Origin: Kyrpidia tusciae DSM 2912
GTDB taxonomy: Bacteria > Bacillota > Bacilli > Kyrpidiales > Kyrpidiaceae
NCBI RefSeq assembly: GCF_000092905.1
Contig: NC_014098.1
Location: forward strand, 2,480,001 to 2,544,000
Length of the DNA: 64,000 nt
Direction: 5' to 3'
Shown here: positions 41,819-51,461 of the stretch, in pieces
Numbering within the stretch: position 1 is the stretch's first letter
Layout of the letters: every line of letters begins with the position of its first letter
Program-made: the position numbers and the translations under genes
The notes under the pieces: generated by a model
Told to the model about the DNA's origin: nothing
The model's database searches: none
The model's input: only the letters and a program-made list of their open reading frames with translations

Positions 41819-43021
41819 TTACATGACTGCTTCCCAAGTGAGCGTCTCCACCGCGCCGCTGCGGATTTTTTCAAGGTCTTGCTCGAATTCCGCCCACGCC
41901 GCTTCGTGGTCGATGCCCATCTTGTTGAGAAGGGCGGCGGTATCGGTGGAATGCCAGTGCAGTTGAGCCACCCGATAGGGATGAGCACCCAAAGCCAGGG
42001 CGGCGAACTGGGACTCGGACATCACCGGCACCCCGACATTCCGGTCGTGGGCCCGGGCCGCGAACTGGCTCTTGTCGAGCGAAGTCACGCATCCCGTGTC
42101 GTGGGTCAACACCACATCGGGGTTTGCTTCTTCTTTCATCACTTCAATCTTGCGCAAGGTCGCAAAACTCCGGGTGAAATCGCGTTCCACGAGGATGTGT
42201 CGGAAACCAAATCCACAGCAGTCATACCACGTGGAATAATCGGCGACGTTCCCGCCCAAGGCCGTCACCACCGCCGTGACCACCGCCGTCCTCTGTCCGT
42301 TGTAAATTTCCGCGTCATAGACCGCATCCGCCCGCTGCAGTTTGTAATAGTGACAGGCTGGATGAACCGCTACTGTAATATTGGACACGTCCCGCACCCG
42401 CCGGGCGGCCAATTGATCCCGCACCGCATACATCCATTCGCTGTAATGTACAATCTCCTCGGGCATCACGAAGGGCCGCCCGAGCTTGTGCAGGATATCC
42501 CGGACCTGCCGGCGCAGATTCGCGTCGTGGACCAACTCGTGACGAACCTCTTTGTAATGGCCAAAGCTGGTTCCGCAATGAATGAGGGGATAATATCCTG
42601 TCTCATACGCGGCGGCAAAATTCCGCATCGCCACCGCGGCTTGGGCGGCCTGGTTGGAGGTGGCAGAAGCGTAGTAATTCCACCCCGTGCACGACGTTTG
42701 ATCCCGGGGATCAAAATAGTCGTACCCTAACAACCGATTCAGCCAAAAGATGGACGTGGAATAGCCCGGGATATGCCCGCACTGGCCGCAGCTCTTGTGG
42801 TGCCACGTTTTTTGGAGCGGGATCTTCTTCTTCCATCCGAACTTCGTGCGCACTTCCACATAAGGTTCGGGAACCGGCTGGACAATCCATTCCCCTGCCC
42901 TCCCCAACTCCCACACCGCTTCCCGGATGTCCTCATCCGGCGCCTCGTTGGGATCGGGTTCAAACACGCGCTGAGTGTCAACCTGCAAGACTCCTCCACT
43001 TTTCGCATCCCGGTCAGGCAT
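41819..43021 (-). CDS. shdrB1: sHdrB1, CCG-domain iron-sulfur subunit
   Basis: This encodes 400 residues with cysteine-rich CCG-type motifs: SCGQCGHIPGYSTS and SCTGWNYYASATSNQAAQAA in the first half; VHPACHYYKLQRADAV, YDCCGFGF and HDTGCVTSLDKS in the second. Such domains bind the noncubane 4Fe-4S pair in HdrB, where disulfide chemistry occurs. The ATG at 43021 follows AAAGGAGAAGAGG. It is flanked by shdrC1 (53-base gap) and shdrA (41-base gap), the canonical order. Confidence 0.88.
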   Translation of the reverse strand: MPDRDAKSGGVLQVDTQRVFEPDPNEAPDEDIREAVWELGRAGEWIVQPVPEPYVEVRTKFGWKKKIPLQKTWHHKSCGQCGHIPGYSTSIFWLNRLLGYDYFDPRDQTSCTGWNYYASATSNQAAQAAVAMRNFAAAYETGYYPLIHCGTSFGHYKEVRHELVHDANLRRQVRDILHKLGRPFVMPEEIVHYSEWMYAVRDQLAARRVRDVSNITVAVHPACHYYKLQRADAVYDAEIYNGQRTAVVTAVVTALGGNVADYSTWYDCCGFGFRHILVERDFTRSFATLRKIEVMKEEANPDVVLTHDTGCVTSLDKSQFAARAHDRNVGVPVMSESQFAALALGAHPYRVAQLHWHSTDTAALLNKMGIDHEAAWAEFEQDLEKIRSGAVETLTWEAVM

Positions 43022-43074
43022 CGATCCTCTTCTCCTTTCTCCTCGTAACCCGACAGAGTGATCTGTGATGTCCA

Positions 43075-43956
43075 TCAGTCGAAGGTGAGACCCATCTCCT
43101 CCAGTTCGTCTTCCATCAGCTCTTCGATAATGGCGTGCAACCCCTCATCCAGGGATGCAATCATATCGAGGGCCCCGGTCATTTTCCAGATCGCAAACAA
43201 CTCCCGGGTGGTGCGCTCGTCTACCGCCCAGGAAGTCGCCGTGGTGTGCATCGTATCCGGCGGGAGCGCCTTGCGCCACGTGTCGAGGTTCCGGGATACC
43301 TCCCGCACCTGGGGCCCCCAATCCGGAAACGCGTCTTCCTGCAACATATCCGGGGAAACCTGGGTGCCGGTGGTCATAATTTTATAAATGACCCGGGTGT
43401 ATCCCGCCAATGCCTCTTGTGTCGACCGCAGGCCGTTTTTCACCGCCACTTCCCGCATAATCGTGATCAAACCACCGGGGTTATTCTTGCGCGGACAACG
43501 CGTACAAGAGAAACATTGGGAGCAGTTCCAGACGTCTTCGTTCAATTGGACGTAGAACGTTTCAACGTCCTCTCGGGCCAGGGTTTGCGCGATCTTACGC
43601 GGGGAAAAATCGTAAAATCGCGCCGATGGGCAGGCGGCCACACAAATCCCGCACTCATAACAGCCATATAGATAATCATGGAAGCGGGGGTCGGCCTTTA
43701 CTTCCGCAAAAAGTCTCTCTTTTTCTTCCAGTGGAATTTCGGTATAGCTCAAGGTCGCCGACGGCAATCGCAGTCCCCCCTCAACCGAAATGGTTCGCCG
43801 GTGGTGCAAATGGACATCGATATTCTGTGATGAAACTGTATAATCCCAAACATCGACCTCCTCTGTGAACTCTGCATATGAATGGGGCTGATTTTGAGTT
43901 GATTCAGACTCCGCCTCCTTTTCCGACTCCACCAATGCTATTGAAGAGCTCGACAT
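43075..43956 (-). CDS. shdrC1: sHdrC1, ferredoxin-like subunit, first gene of the sHdr operon
   Basis: This encodes 293 residues. The two 4Fe-4S motifs are CYECGICVAACP and CSQCFSCTRCP, within an HdrC-type module (YDFSPRKIAQTLAREDVE, NNPGGLITIMREVAVKNGL). The first 75 residues are an acidic extension not needed for cluster binding. ATG 43956 is the best start but has no ribosome binding site, so initiation may be weak or the start misplaced. The gene begins an array of about 21 collinear genes extending to lipS2. A promoter, a palindrome and tandem repeats lie upstream. Confidence 0.88.
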   Translation of the reverse strand: MSSSSIALVESEKEAESESTQNQPHSYAEFTEEVDVWDYTVSSQNIDVHLHHRRTISVEGGLRLPSATLSYTEIPLEEKERLFAEVKADPRFHDYLYGCYECGICVAACPSARFYDFSPRKIAQTLAREDVETFYVQLNEDVWNCSQCFSCTRCPRKNNPGGLITIMREVAVKNGLRSTQEALAGYTRVIYKIMTTGTQVSPDMLQEDAFPDWGPQVREVSRNLDTWRKALPPDTMHTTATSWAVDERTTRELFAIWKMTGALDMIASLDEGLHAIIEELMEDELEEMGLTFD

Positions 43957-44033
43957 CAAGTGACGGCCGCAGATCTTATCGCCACCGCTTCATCGTCCAG
44001 ACTGAATCAAAGGGTACGACTTGGGCAGGAAAG

Positions 44034-44072
44034 GAAGTGTTTGATGGAAGTGCTTCATTGAAGTGCTTCTAT
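44034..44072. repeat. Three tandem 13-bp repeats in the sHdr leader
   Basis: GAAGTGTTTGATG, GAAGTGCTTCATT and GAAGTGCTTCTAT follow one another without gaps (44034, 44047, 44060). The core GAAG-TG-CTTC is itself a small dyad. A further AAGTGCTGTG lies nearby at 44089-44098. The arrangement suits cooperative binding of a regulator within the first 120 transcribed bases of the operon. Confidence 0.7.
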
Positions 44073-44101
44073 ACGAGGTGCAACATCCAAGTGCTGTGTG
44101 G

Positions 44102-44115
44102 GTACCGCGCGGTAC
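44102..44115. promoter_or_regulatory. Perfect 14-bp palindrome downstream of the sHdr promoter (candidate operator)
   Basis: GTACCGCGCGGTAC is fully self-complementary and is followed at once by a second dyad, GGTACGATACC. It lies about 37-50 bases downstream of the predicted transcription start, a position suited to a repressor roadblock. sHdr operons elsewhere are repressed by ArsR-type regulators; no arsR gene is in the window. Confidence 0.6.
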
Positions 44116-44158
44116 TGGTACGATACCCGGTAGGGTTCACTGTTTATTCATGGTTTTG

Positions 44159-44187
44159 ATTATAATCCACATTTATGGTCTCGACAA
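44159..44187 (-). promoter_or_regulatory. Sigma-A promoter of the sHdr operon
   Basis: On the minus strand there is TTGTCG (44182-44187), a 17-bp spacer and a perfect TATAAT (44159-44164). It gives a leader of roughly 195 bases before shdrC1, holding the palindrome and tandem repeats. The rest of 44188-44290 shows nothing further. Confidence 0.75.
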
Positions 44188-44292
44188 CCCTCTTTATTGT
44201 TTTTTAACTTATCTGTTTTCTCTGCACATCCCTTTCGCCGGATCGAAAACATTTCCATCCCCTCGGTTCGGCGAAACTGTTTGCTGCAAGCC

Positions 44293-44317
44293 AAAAAAAG
44301 GCCCGCACAAGCGGGCC
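44293..44317 (-). terminator. Rho-independent terminator after spoVR
   Basis: On the minus strand GGCCCGC, loop TTGT and GCGGGCC are followed by seven T residues. It lies 184 bases beyond the spoVR stop; no convincing gene fills the gap 44318-44500. It insulates the sHdr promoter from the upstream sporulation operon. Confidence 0.9.
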
Positions 44318-44500
44318 CTGGGTGTAATGCGAAGTTAGCGGCAATGTCGATGATGGTGCCTCTTGCACTTGACGACCAAGATCTGACCTGGATGCAGACA
44401 GATGAAAATCTTCTTCGGTTTCCGCACCTATCATCACCACCTTCCCCCTGCTACATCCTATGCAGCCGGAAACTGGACAGAGTGGACGATCGTTCCAGGA

Positions 44501-45925
44501 TCAAAGAAATTTTCGATGGTTCTTTTTCCCGTCATAGCTGAAAAGGATCGCCCGGCTATCCAACACCGTTTCCAGATGGACCGGACGCCCCCACAACCGA
44601 TACACATAAGGGAGCGTTTTTTCCACATACTTGACGTCCAACTCCACCCCTTCATACCGGTGCTTGAGATACAGCTCACCGTTTTGCAAGTAATCCCCGT
44701 CCTGCACGAGAATCACGGGAAATCCGCCGTTGACCCGGGCGGCGCACAGAGTGTCCCGCACTTTCTCCCAATCCGTCTCCACCACCCGCCACTCATTGCC
44801 CATCTTCTGGTAAAGATAGAGGTTCAGTTCCTCCACCAGCTCTTTGGTCAAATAGTTGCGCAAAAAGGAGGTGTCTGTCTCGGTCTCCCGCACCTCAAAC
44901 ATCTTCGCCCGCCCTTGGCCGGGTCTCGCTCCAAAGCGCCGGCAGGCCTCCTCAGGCGGATCATTCCACCGTTTCTCGATATCCTCCCAGATGGCGAGCC
45001 CCACATAGTACGGGTTAATGGACGTCTTGGACGGAAGCACCACTCCGGAATGCATCTGAGAAAAATCCACCGCTTCGTCGGAAGTGAGATCCATTTCTCT
45101 CATGATGCGCAAATGCCAGTAGGTCGCCCAGCCTTCGTTCATAATCTTCGTCTCGATCTGCGGCCAGAAATACAACATCTCGTCCCGCAGCACCGAGAGA
45201 ATATCCCTTTGCCAATCTTCCAATACCCGGCTGTGCTCAATCAGAAACAGGACGAGATCCTTCTCCGGCTCCGGTGGAATTTTCCGCGGTACAGCCAGTT
45301 CCGCAGGTTTCGCCGCCGACGGGGGCTGATCGAGCGCCCACAGATCGCCATAGGGAGTTTGCGGCTTCTCCACTTGTTGCCCCTTCTCTCGGCGCTCCTC
45401 CCAGTCTCTGGGGCGACGGCGAAAAGTCACCGAAGGGTCGACGTGTTCCTGGATGGCGAGAGCGGCATCCAGAAACTGTTCCACCACGTCTTTGCCATAT
45501 AGCAGTTCGTAGCTCCGAATCCGCTCGGCGCTGGCCGCCATACTCTCCACCATGAACCGCGAGGTATGGGCGAAGTGGGCGTTATTCTTGAAAAAGTCAC
45601 AATGGGCGAGAACGTGGGCCGCCACGAGTTTATTTTGCAGCAGCGAGTTGCCGTCCAGTAAAAATGCGTAACAGGGATCCGAGTTGATCACCAGTTCGTA
45701 GATCCGGCTGAGGCCAAAGTCGTACTGCGTTTTCATCCGGTGAAAGGCCTTGCCGAAACTCCAGTGGGAAAACCGGGTCGGCATCCCGTACGCCCCAAAG
45801 GTGTAGATAATGTCCGCCGGGCAAATTTCAAAACGCATCTCATAAAAATCGAGCCCGAATCCTCGGGCGAGATCCATCATCTGTTCGATGGCCTGTTCCA
45901 GCTGGCGTATCTCCTCCCGGTTCAT
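44501..45925 (-). CDS. spoVR: SpoVR-family protein
   Basis: This encodes 474 residues matching Spo[61 protein letters not shown] and [20 protein letters not shown] are characteristic conserved blocks. In Bacillus it contributes to spore cortex formation; the biochemical activity is unknown. GGAGGGGAG precedes ATG 45925. It is the last gene of prkA-yhbH-spoVR, a conserved trio, with a strong terminator downstream. Confidence 0.95.
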   Translation of the reverse strand: MNREEIRQLEQAIEQMMDLARGFGLDFYEMRFEICPADIIYTFGAYGMPTRFSHWSFGKAFHRMKTQYDFGLSRIYELVINSDPCYAFLLDGNSLLQNKLVAAHVLAHCDFFKNNAHFAHTSRFMVESMAASAERIRSYELLYGKDVVEQFLDAALAIQEHVDPSVTFRRRPRDWEERREKGQQVEKPQTPYGDLWALDQPPSAAKPAELAVPRKIPPEPEKDLVLFLIEHSRVLEDWQRDILSVLRDEMLYFWPQIETKIMNEGWATYWHLRIMREMDLTSDEAVDFSQMHSGVVLPSKTSINPYYVGLAIWEDIEKRWNDPPEEACRRFGARPGQGRAKMFEVRETETDTSFLRNYLTKELVEELNLYLYQKMGNEWRVVETDWEKVRDTLCAARVNGGFPVILVQDGDYLQNGELYLKHRYEGVELDVKYVEKTLPYVYRLWGRPVHLETVLDSRAILFSYDGKKNHRKFL

Positions 45926-45938
45926 CCCTCTCCCCTCC

Positions 45939-47096
45939 CTAGGACGCCTGCTGATCCGCCCCCGGCGAGAAAAATGTGGTTAAAGCCTTGTAGACGTCCC
46001 CTTTCTCCCGGATCAAAACCGCCCGGAACTTCGGATTGTGAATGTGGCGATAGGCACTCATCAACGTGGAGGTCCGCTGATACTGGTTCACTTCTCCGTA
46101 ACCGAAGATGTTACATTTGCCCATCAATTCATTGACCAGCTGAACACACCGCTCATTGTCCGAAGAGAGGTTATCCCCGTCCGAAAAATGGATCGGGTAG
46201 ATGTTCCACCGCTTTACGGGATACTCATGATCCACGAGATCCAAAGCGAGTTGGTACGCGGACGAGCAAATCGTCCCTCCGCTCTCTCCTTTGGTGAAAA
46301 ATTCCGTCTCACTCACGATCTTGGCCTCGGTATGGTGGGCGATAAACACAATGTCCACCTTTTGGTACTTGGTGCGGAGAAACCGCACCGTCCAGAAAAA
46401 AAATGTCCGGGCCACGTATTTTTCAAAAACGCCCATGGATCCGGAGGTATCCATCATCGCAAGCACCACGGCGTTGGAGCGCGGTTCTTCGATCTCTTCC
46501 CAGGTCTTATATCGCAGATCGTCCGGCGAGATGGGGTGGATACCCGGCTTCCCCTGCATGGCGTTACGCTTCAGGGTTTCGAGGATCGTCCGTTTCTTAT
46601 CGATGTTCGAGGACAGACCTTTTTTGCGCACATCATTAAACCTGATATCTGTCACTTCTGTCTCGAACTGGTCCTTGGGCTTGAGGTCTGGAAGCTCCAG
46701 ATCTTTAAAAAGGACTTCCTCGATATCCTCCACCGACACGTCGGCCTCGTAGTAGTCGATTCCCGGCTGATCGCCGGCACCCGGACCGGTTCCCGGTCCT
46801 TGGGCGGGTTCGCCGTCTCTTCCCAGCACATCGCCGGGTTTGGCGTTCCCATCCCCGGTGCCGCCATGTGCCTGTTTTTCGTAATTAAATCGGAACCGGT
46901 ACTCGTCCAGGGAACGAATCGGCACCTTGACGATCTGCCGCCCGTCTGTCATAACGATGTTTTCTTCCGTGATGAGGTCCGGGAGATTCTTCCGGATGGC
47001 CTCTCGCACTTTTTCCCGGTGGCGCTGCTGATCCTGATAGCCTTTGCGGTGAAGGGACCAATCTTCCTTGGAAACGGTGAATCGAACCGGTGCCAC
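45939..47096 (-). CDS. yhbH: YhbH-family protein (DUF444) with von Willebrand-type domain
   Basis: This encodes 385 residues. The N-terminal part is basic and helical ([20 protein letters not shown]), a Gly/Pro-rich linker follows (near residues 78-110), and the C-terminal half is von Willebrand A-like with the metal-site motif MDTSGSMG and [13 protein letters not shown]. It is the usual partner of PrkA and SpoVR in sporulation and stress; exact role unknown. The GTG start at 47096 has GGGGAG 4 bases upstream. Only 13-19 bases separate it from its neighbours. Confidence 0.93.
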   Translation of the reverse strand: MAPVRFTVSKEDWSLHRKGYQDQQRHREKVREAIRKNLPDLITEENIVMTDGRQIVKVPIRSLDEYRFRFNYEKQAHGGTGDGNAKPGDVLGRDGEPAQGPGTGPGAGDQPGIDYYEADVSVEDIEEVLFKDLELPDLKPKDQFETEVTDIRFNDVRKKGLSSNIDKKRTILETLKRNAMQGKPGIHPISPDDLRYKTWEEIEEPRSNAVVLAMMDTSGSMGVFEKYVARTFFFWTVRFLRTKYQKVDIVFIAHHTEAKIVSETEFFTKGESGGTICSSAYQLALDLVDHEYPVKRWNIYPIHFSDGDNLSSDNERCVQLVNELMGKCNIFGYGEVNQYQRTSTLMSAYRHIHNPKFRAVLIREKGDVYKALTTFFSPGADQQAS

Positions 47097-47115
47097 GTTT
47101 CTCCCCGCCCTTTCG

Positions 47116-49014
47116 CTACCGATTGAGCAAACTGCCGGTGTACCGCAGCAGTTCGTTCGCGCAGATCGGACAATACCCGTGTTCCTCGATCAACTGTTTG
47201 GTAACTTCGTTGATTTTCTTGAGTTGCTGGGCGTCCGGCGTCTTGGTGGAAGTGGTGATCTTCACCACATCCTTCAGGTCGGCGAACAGCTTTTTTTCGA
47301 TGGCTTCCCGCAGGCGCTCGTGGGAGTGGTACTCGAACTTCCGTCCCCGGCGGGCGTAGGTGGACATGCGAATCAGAATTTCCTCCCGGAACGCTTTTTT
47401 GGCGTTTTCCGAGATGCCGATCTGCTCTTCAATGGAACGCATCAGTTTTTCATCCGGATCGATTTCTTCTCCCGTAATAGGATCTTTCAATTTTTGCCAA
47501 TTACAATAGGCCTCAACATTGTCCAGGTAATTTTCGAACAGGGTTCTGGCCGATTCTTCATACGAATAAACGAAAGCCTTTTGCACTTCTTTTTTCGCCA
47601 TGTCGTCATATTCTTTTCGCGCCACGGCGATGAAGTTGAGCAGCCGCTCTCGGTCTTCTTTGGTGATGGAGGGGTGCTGGTCAAGCCCGTCCTTCAGCGC
47701 GCGCAGGACGTCCAAAGCATTGATGCAGGGGGTGTCCCGCCGAATCAGCGCACTGGAGATCCGGTTGATGACATACCGGGGATCGACGCCGGACATGCCT
47801 TCATCCGGCGCTTCCTGGCGCAGCTCTTCAATATCCTTTTCCTTAAACCCCTCCACCGTCTCCCCGTCGTACAGGCGCATTTTTTTCACCAAATCCATAC
47901 CCTGTTTCTTGGAGTCCCGAAGCCGGGTGAGCACTGAGAAGATCGCTGCCGTCCGCAGGGCGTGAGGGGCGATGTGCACATCCCGGAGATCACTCTGACG
48001 CACTAATTTTTCATAGATCCGCACTTCATCGGTGACGCGCAGGTTATACGGGATCGGCATGACGATCATCCTGGATTGCAGGGCTTCATTCTTCTTGTTC
48101 GCGATAAACGCCCGGTATTCCGCCTCGTTGGTATGGGCGATGATCATTTCGTCCGCAGAGATGAGGGCAAACCGCCCGGCTTTGAAATTTCCTTCTTGGG
48201 TGAGAGAAAGCAGATGCCAGAGAAACTTTTCATCGCATTTCAACATCTCCTGGAACTCCATCAGCCCGCGATTGGCTTTGTTGAGTTCCCCGTCGAATCG
48301 ATAAGCCCGGGGGTCGGACTCGGACCCGTACTCGGAAATGGTGGAAAAATCGATGCTTCCGGTGAGGTCGGCGATATCCTGGGATTTCGGGTCCGAAGGG
48401 CTAAAGGTGCCGATGCCCACCCGATCGTCTTCGGAAAGGAGCACCCGTTCCACGGGCACTTCCTCCACTCGGTTGTTGTACTCATCCTGGACCCGCAGGC
48501 GACACGCGGGACACAAGGTCCCTTCGATCTTGATCCCGAACTCCTGTTCAAAGTCCGGCCGGAGTTCCGGAGGGATCAGGTGCAGGGGTTCCTCGTGCAT
48601 GGGGCACCCCTTGATCCCGTACAACGCGCCTGGGTCGGTGCGGGAGAACTGCTCCAAACCGCGCTTGAGCATGGTCACGATGGTGGATTTGCCCCCGCTG
48701 ACAGGACCCATCAAAAGCAGGATCCGCTTTCGGACGTCCAGACGCCGGGCGGCCGAATGAAAATATTCCTCCACCAACCGTTCGATCGCGGAATCCAAGC
48801 CGAAAATTTCCCGTTCAAAGAATTTATAGTGTTTCCTTCCCTGTTTGTCGGTCTGCACACCGGCAGCGGCGATCATTTGATATATACGGGAGTGCGCAGA
48901 CTGCGCAACGTGTGGTTTGGCTCGGACGATGTCGAGGTAGTCTCGGAATGTGCCCTCCCAACGGAGTTGCTCTTCACGAGCCCGGTATTCCGACAGGCGG
49001 TCTAAGATGTCCAT
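47116..49014 (-). CDS. prkA: Serine protein kinase/AAA+ protease PrkA
   Basis: This encodes 632 residues, the standard family length. The Walker A motif [14 protein letters not shown] is near residue 103, in an AAA+ domain; downstream are [20 protein letters not shown] and [20 protein letters not shown]. The C-terminal kinase-like part contains YVDN-like helices and ends [15 protein letters not shown] with a CxxC. PrkA acts in sporulation, reported as a kinase and as an ATP-dependent protease. GGGGGAG precedes ATG 49014. First gene of the trio; no confident sporulation-sigma promoter could be assigned. Confidence 0.95.
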   Translation of the reverse strand: MDILDRLSEYRAREEQLRWEGTFRDYLDIVRAKPHVAQSAHSRIYQMIAAAGVQTDKQGRKHYKFFEREIFGLDSAIERLVEEYFHSAARRLDVRKRILLLMGPVSGGKSTIVTMLKRGLEQFSRTDPGALYGIKGCPMHEEPLHLIPPELRPDFEQEFGIKIEGTLCPACRLRVQDEYNNRVEEVPVERVLLSEDDRVGIGTFSPSDPKSQDIADLTGSIDFSTISEYGSESDPRAYRFDGELNKANRGLMEFQEMLKCDEKFLWHLLSLTQEGNFKAGRFALISADEMIIAHTNEAEYRAFIANKKNEALQSRMIVMPIPYNLRVTDEVRIYEKLVRQSDLRDVHIAPHALRTAAIFSVLTRLRDSKKQGMDLVKKMRLYDGETVEGFKEKDIEELRQEAPDEGMSGVDPRYVINRISSALIRRDTPCINALDVLRALKDGLDQHPSITKEDRERLLNFIAVARKEYDDMAKKEVQKAFVYSYEESARTLFENYLDNVEAYCNWQKLKDPITGEEIDPDEKLMRSIEEQIGISENAKKAFREEILIRMSTYARRGRKFEYHSHERLREAIEKKLFADLKDVVKITTSTKTPDAQQLKKINEVTKQLIEEHGYCPICANELLRYTGSLLNR

Positions 49015-49135
49015 GATGTCTCCCCCTTTTCATCGGGCTCTTGCCCCGATCCTTTCCGGAAGGGTTGTGATTTTGTAAAATATATTCATGTCCGTTAGTC
49101 TGATAGCACCGATCCCGTCGTCCTGGGTCACAAAG

Positions 49136-49164
49136 TTGACAACGTCCTACGTATTCCATATATA
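49136..49164 (+). promoter_or_regulatory. Candidate sigma-A promoter of the transglutaminase-like gene
   Basis: There is a perfect TTGACA (49136-49141), a 17-bp spacer and TATATA (49159-49164). It points to the TTG start at 49213 with a leader of about 40 bases. Confidence 0.6.
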
Positions 49165-49212
49165 TGCGGCGCGATGAGTCCTGTTGCCTGGCGAACCGGA
49201 GGTGGCTGCCCA

Positions 49213-50361
49213 TTGGACCATAATTGGATCACTCTCATTGCGGCCTTCCTGCTGCTATCTCCCATTGTCATCGGCCTGTGGCGCGGGTTGCCGGGTGAAT
49301 TGGAACTGATGAAGTACAGCATTCGTTCGGCACTCGGATCTGTGCAGTGGATTCTGGCGTCCCTGGCCGCTCTGTGGCTTTTGCGGACGGTGGTTGCCCA
49401 AAACGCCTGGGGCATCCCTCAGTTGCAGTGGGTCAGCCGTCAGCTTCACGGAAGTTTGATCGCATGGGCCGTGGCGGTGCCGGTGACGGCGTTCCTGTTT
49501 TCGTGGATTTTGGATCTGTTCGCCCAACCGGTGATCGGCCTGGCCGTGGGCGTGCTTCACCGGCTGCAGGGGTTGGCCTCTCGGCTGCCCAGAGCGTTGA
49601 ACCATACCCTGGGTGGTCTTCTCCAAGTTCCCCGGGGCGCCCTTCACATGTTGGTGTTTGTAGCAGCCATTCACCTCATCCTGCCCTATATCCATGCCCC
49701 GACCGTGGAGGCGATGGCAAAGGAAAGTTCTTTGTATCGATGGGCGGATACCCGGGTGGTGGCGCCGCTTCTGTCGAGCCCAATCGCGCACAAGGTTCCC
49801 GTTCTCGGGGATCAAGCCAATCGATGGCTGACCGAGTTAACCCAAGAGGCAGCCAAAAACGCCCCGCCCGAGGCCCGGGGGTTCTTGACCTGGCAAACCC
49901 GCTTCCAATCGAATAGCCAGATCGATGCCACTGCAAAGCAGGTGGTTCAAGGAGCCCGGACAGACCGGGAAAAGGCTTACCGACTGTATCGCTGGATCGG
50001 GGAACACGTGCAGTACGATAATCAAAAAGCGGCCGCCATTGAACAGGGGCAGATTCAATCGCTATCCTTCGGGGCGATCTCGACGTTTAACACCGGCAAG
50101 GGCGTGTGCACCGATTACTCCGCGCTCATGGTCGCCATGGGCAGGGCCGTTGGCCTTCAGGTCAAACAGGAGTTCGGTACAGCGGTGTTGCCCGATGGAA
50201 GTGGCGGACCCCACGCCTGGAATGTGGTCTATTTGGCGGACGAGAAAAAATGGATCCCCTGCGACCCGACGTGGGAACAGGCGGGAAATTACTTTGACAA
50301 CCCGGACTTTTATGCAACTCACCGCCCGGATCATCAGACGGGAGCCGATGCGGCCCAATGA
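49213..50361 (+). CDS. Membrane-anchored transglutaminase-like cysteine protease-fold protein
   Basis: This encodes 382 residues. The first 170 residues carry four membrane helices with a CvpA-like look (LFAQPVIGLAVGVLHRLQGL). The C-terminal domain is transglutaminase-like with Cys in GKGVCTDYSALMVAMGRAVG, His in GGPHAWNVVYL and Asp in CDPTWEQ, so the catalytic triad is complete. Such domains often cleave or cross-link peptides at the cell envelope. The TTG at 49213 has GGAGGT 8-9 bases upstream and is preferred to an upstream ATG at 49174. Function in this organism is unknown. Confidence 0.85.
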   Translation: MDHNWITLIAAFLLLSPIVIGLWRGLPGELELMKYSIRSALGSVQWILASLAALWLLRTVVAQNAWGIPQLQWVSRQLHGSLIAWAVAVPVTAFLFSWILDLFAQPVIGLAVGVLHRLQGLASRLPRALNHTLGGLLQVPRGALHMLVFVAAIHLILPYIHAPTVEAMAKESSLYRWADTRVVAPLLSSPIAHKVPVLGDQANRWLTELTQEAAKNAPPEARGFLTWQTRFQSNSQIDATAKQVVQGARTDREKAYRLYRWIGEHVQYDNQKAAAIEQGQIQSLSFGAISTFNTGKGVCTDYSALMVAMGRAVGLQVKQEFGTAVLPDGSGGPHAWNVVYLADEKKWIPCDPTWEQAGNYFDNPDFYATHRPDHQTGADAAQ

Positions 50362-50416
50362 AGCGGGTGAAAAGTGGATCGGTGGTTTGGGGCATACTGA
50401 AGGCGGAGGGATCGAG

Positions 50417-50635
50417 GTGGAAGATATTCGTCGGATCGTCGAACAAGCCGCCGGGGGAAAGCCGGTCTCCGTCCAGGTGCTGTCCTACGGAGCAACGGTG
50501 AAAACGGATAGTGTGGAAACCCGCAAACAGGTGGCTCGCGCCTTGGAAGCCGCGGGCTTCGTTGTCCAACCCGTTTACGGCGAAGGAGAGGAGTTTCTCT
50601 ATCACCTGAATGTCAGCCTTCCGGTCATGCACTGA
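50417..50635 (+). CDS. Small conserved-looking hypothetical protein (72 aa)
   Basis: A GTG at 50417 with GGAGG 7-8 bases upstream begins VEDIRRIVEQAAGGKPVSVQ. The frame continues with VETRKQVARALEAAGFVVQP and FLYHLNVSLP. The helix-strand alternation and clear initiation signal indicate a real gene, probably co-transcribed with the transglutaminase-like gene 55 bases upstream. No family was recognised. Confidence 0.75.
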   Translation: MEDIRRIVEQAAGGKPVSVQVLSYGATVKTDSVETRKQVARALEAAGFVVQPVYGEGEEFLYHLNVSLPVMH

Positions 50636-50643
50636 GACATCCT

Positions 50644-50671
50644 GGGCGGCCGACCGGGACGGCGGCCGCCC
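50644..50671. terminator. Hairpin between convergent genes
   Basis: A perfect 9-bp stem GGGCGGCCG (50644-50652) and CGGCCGCCC (50663-50671) lies between the stops of the 72-residue gene and the L,D-transpeptidase gene. The U-tracts are weak on both sides. Confidence 0.6.
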
Positions 50672-50676
50672 GGAAT

Positions 50677-51444
50677 TCAATCGTGAATAACGACCTTCGT
50701 CTCAGGTGGAATATTGTCATAAAACCATTTGGCATCCGGCACCGAGAGACGCAGGCATCCGTGAGACGCTTTCTGCCCCAGCTTGTCCGCCTCGCTTTGA
50801 ATGATCTGCTGATTCTGGTCCATGGGAACACTATGAAAGAGAAATTCGAGCCCTTTGAACGAGACCCAATACATCCCGCCTTCTTTTTCTTGGGCATTAT
50901 AAAACCAAGTATCCCGCTGGCCAATCTGGAAAGTTCCCCGGGGAGTGGAATTGTCCGGATTCGTATCCAGTCCCGACGAGGTGACCATAACCTTGAGCAC
51001 CTGATCGCCATCTTTGATGTACACCCGCTGCTGAGAAAGATTGCAATCGATCCACAGATTCTTGCGCTGTTTCAGGGCTTCCATGGTCAGTTGGCTCGCG
51101 GGCACAAAATCCTCTGAACTCGCCCGCATGCCTCCACTGGGCCCCATTGTCTGCTGCATGGCCCCGGCTCCATGCCCTTGGGCCGCCTCCGGCCCCGCTC
51201 CTGGCGCAGATCCAGGAGTCCCATCGTTTCCCCCCTGCCCCTGCGCCGACCCTGCCGACTGTCCCGCCGGTTTCGCGGCGGAGGCCGATCCTCCACCCGG
51301 CTGCCCTTGACCCGATGGGGCTCCCGCTGCCCCGCCCGCTTGCGAACCCGACTGGGTAGCGGGAGACGGCTGTGCAAGCCCCATCCCACATCCCGCCAGC
51401 GTTAGAGACAGGACCATCGCCACCGCCATGCGCATTCGCCGCAT
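50677..51444 (-). CDS. L,D-transpeptidase lipoprotein (YkuD domain)
   Basis: This encodes 255 residues. A lipoprotein signal is present (MRRMRMAVAMVLSLTLAGCG, lipidated Cys19). A long Gly/Ser/Ala/Gln-rich linker (about 25-110) reaches through the wall to a C-terminal YkuD domain with the catalytic SHGCLRLS motif. It should form 3-3 peptidoglycan cross-links or attach proteins to the wall. The ATG at 51444 has AGGAGG 7-8 bases upstream. The low-complexity linker is unusual in length. The HAD gene lies 17 bases upstream in the same direction. Confidence 0.92.
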   Translation of the reverse strand: MRRMRMAVAMVLSLTLAGCGMGLAQPSPATQSGSQAGGAAGAPSGQGQPGGGSASAAKPAGQSAGSAQGQGGNDGTPGSAPGAGPEAAQGHGAGAMQQTMGPSGGMRASSEDFVPASQLTMEALKQRKNLWIDCNLSQQRVYIKDGDQVLKVMVTSSGLDTNPDNSTPRGTFQIGQRDTWFYNAQEKEGGMYWVSFKGLEFLFHSVPMDQNQQIIQSEADKLGQKASHGCLRLSVPDAKWFYDNIPPETKVVIHD

Positions 51445-51461
51445 TCCACCGCCTCCTCGCG

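Noticed and set aside
38700-43956. Methanogen-type heterodisulfide reductase or glycolate/lactate oxidase iron-sulfur proteins
   Set aside because: HdrA lacks the extra ferredoxin and insertion domains, there is no flavin-dependent hydroxyacid oxidase, and TusA, DsrE and LbpA genes accompany the core.
44034-44072. CRISPR-like or mobile-element repeats
   Set aside because: Only three contiguous 13-bp units with no spacers and no cas genes; better read as regulator sites.
44204-44440. Minus-strand 78-codon frame after spoVR (MVMIGAETEEDFHL start)
   Set aside because: It runs straight through the strong terminator hairpin and T-tract at 44293-44317 and has no family resemblance.
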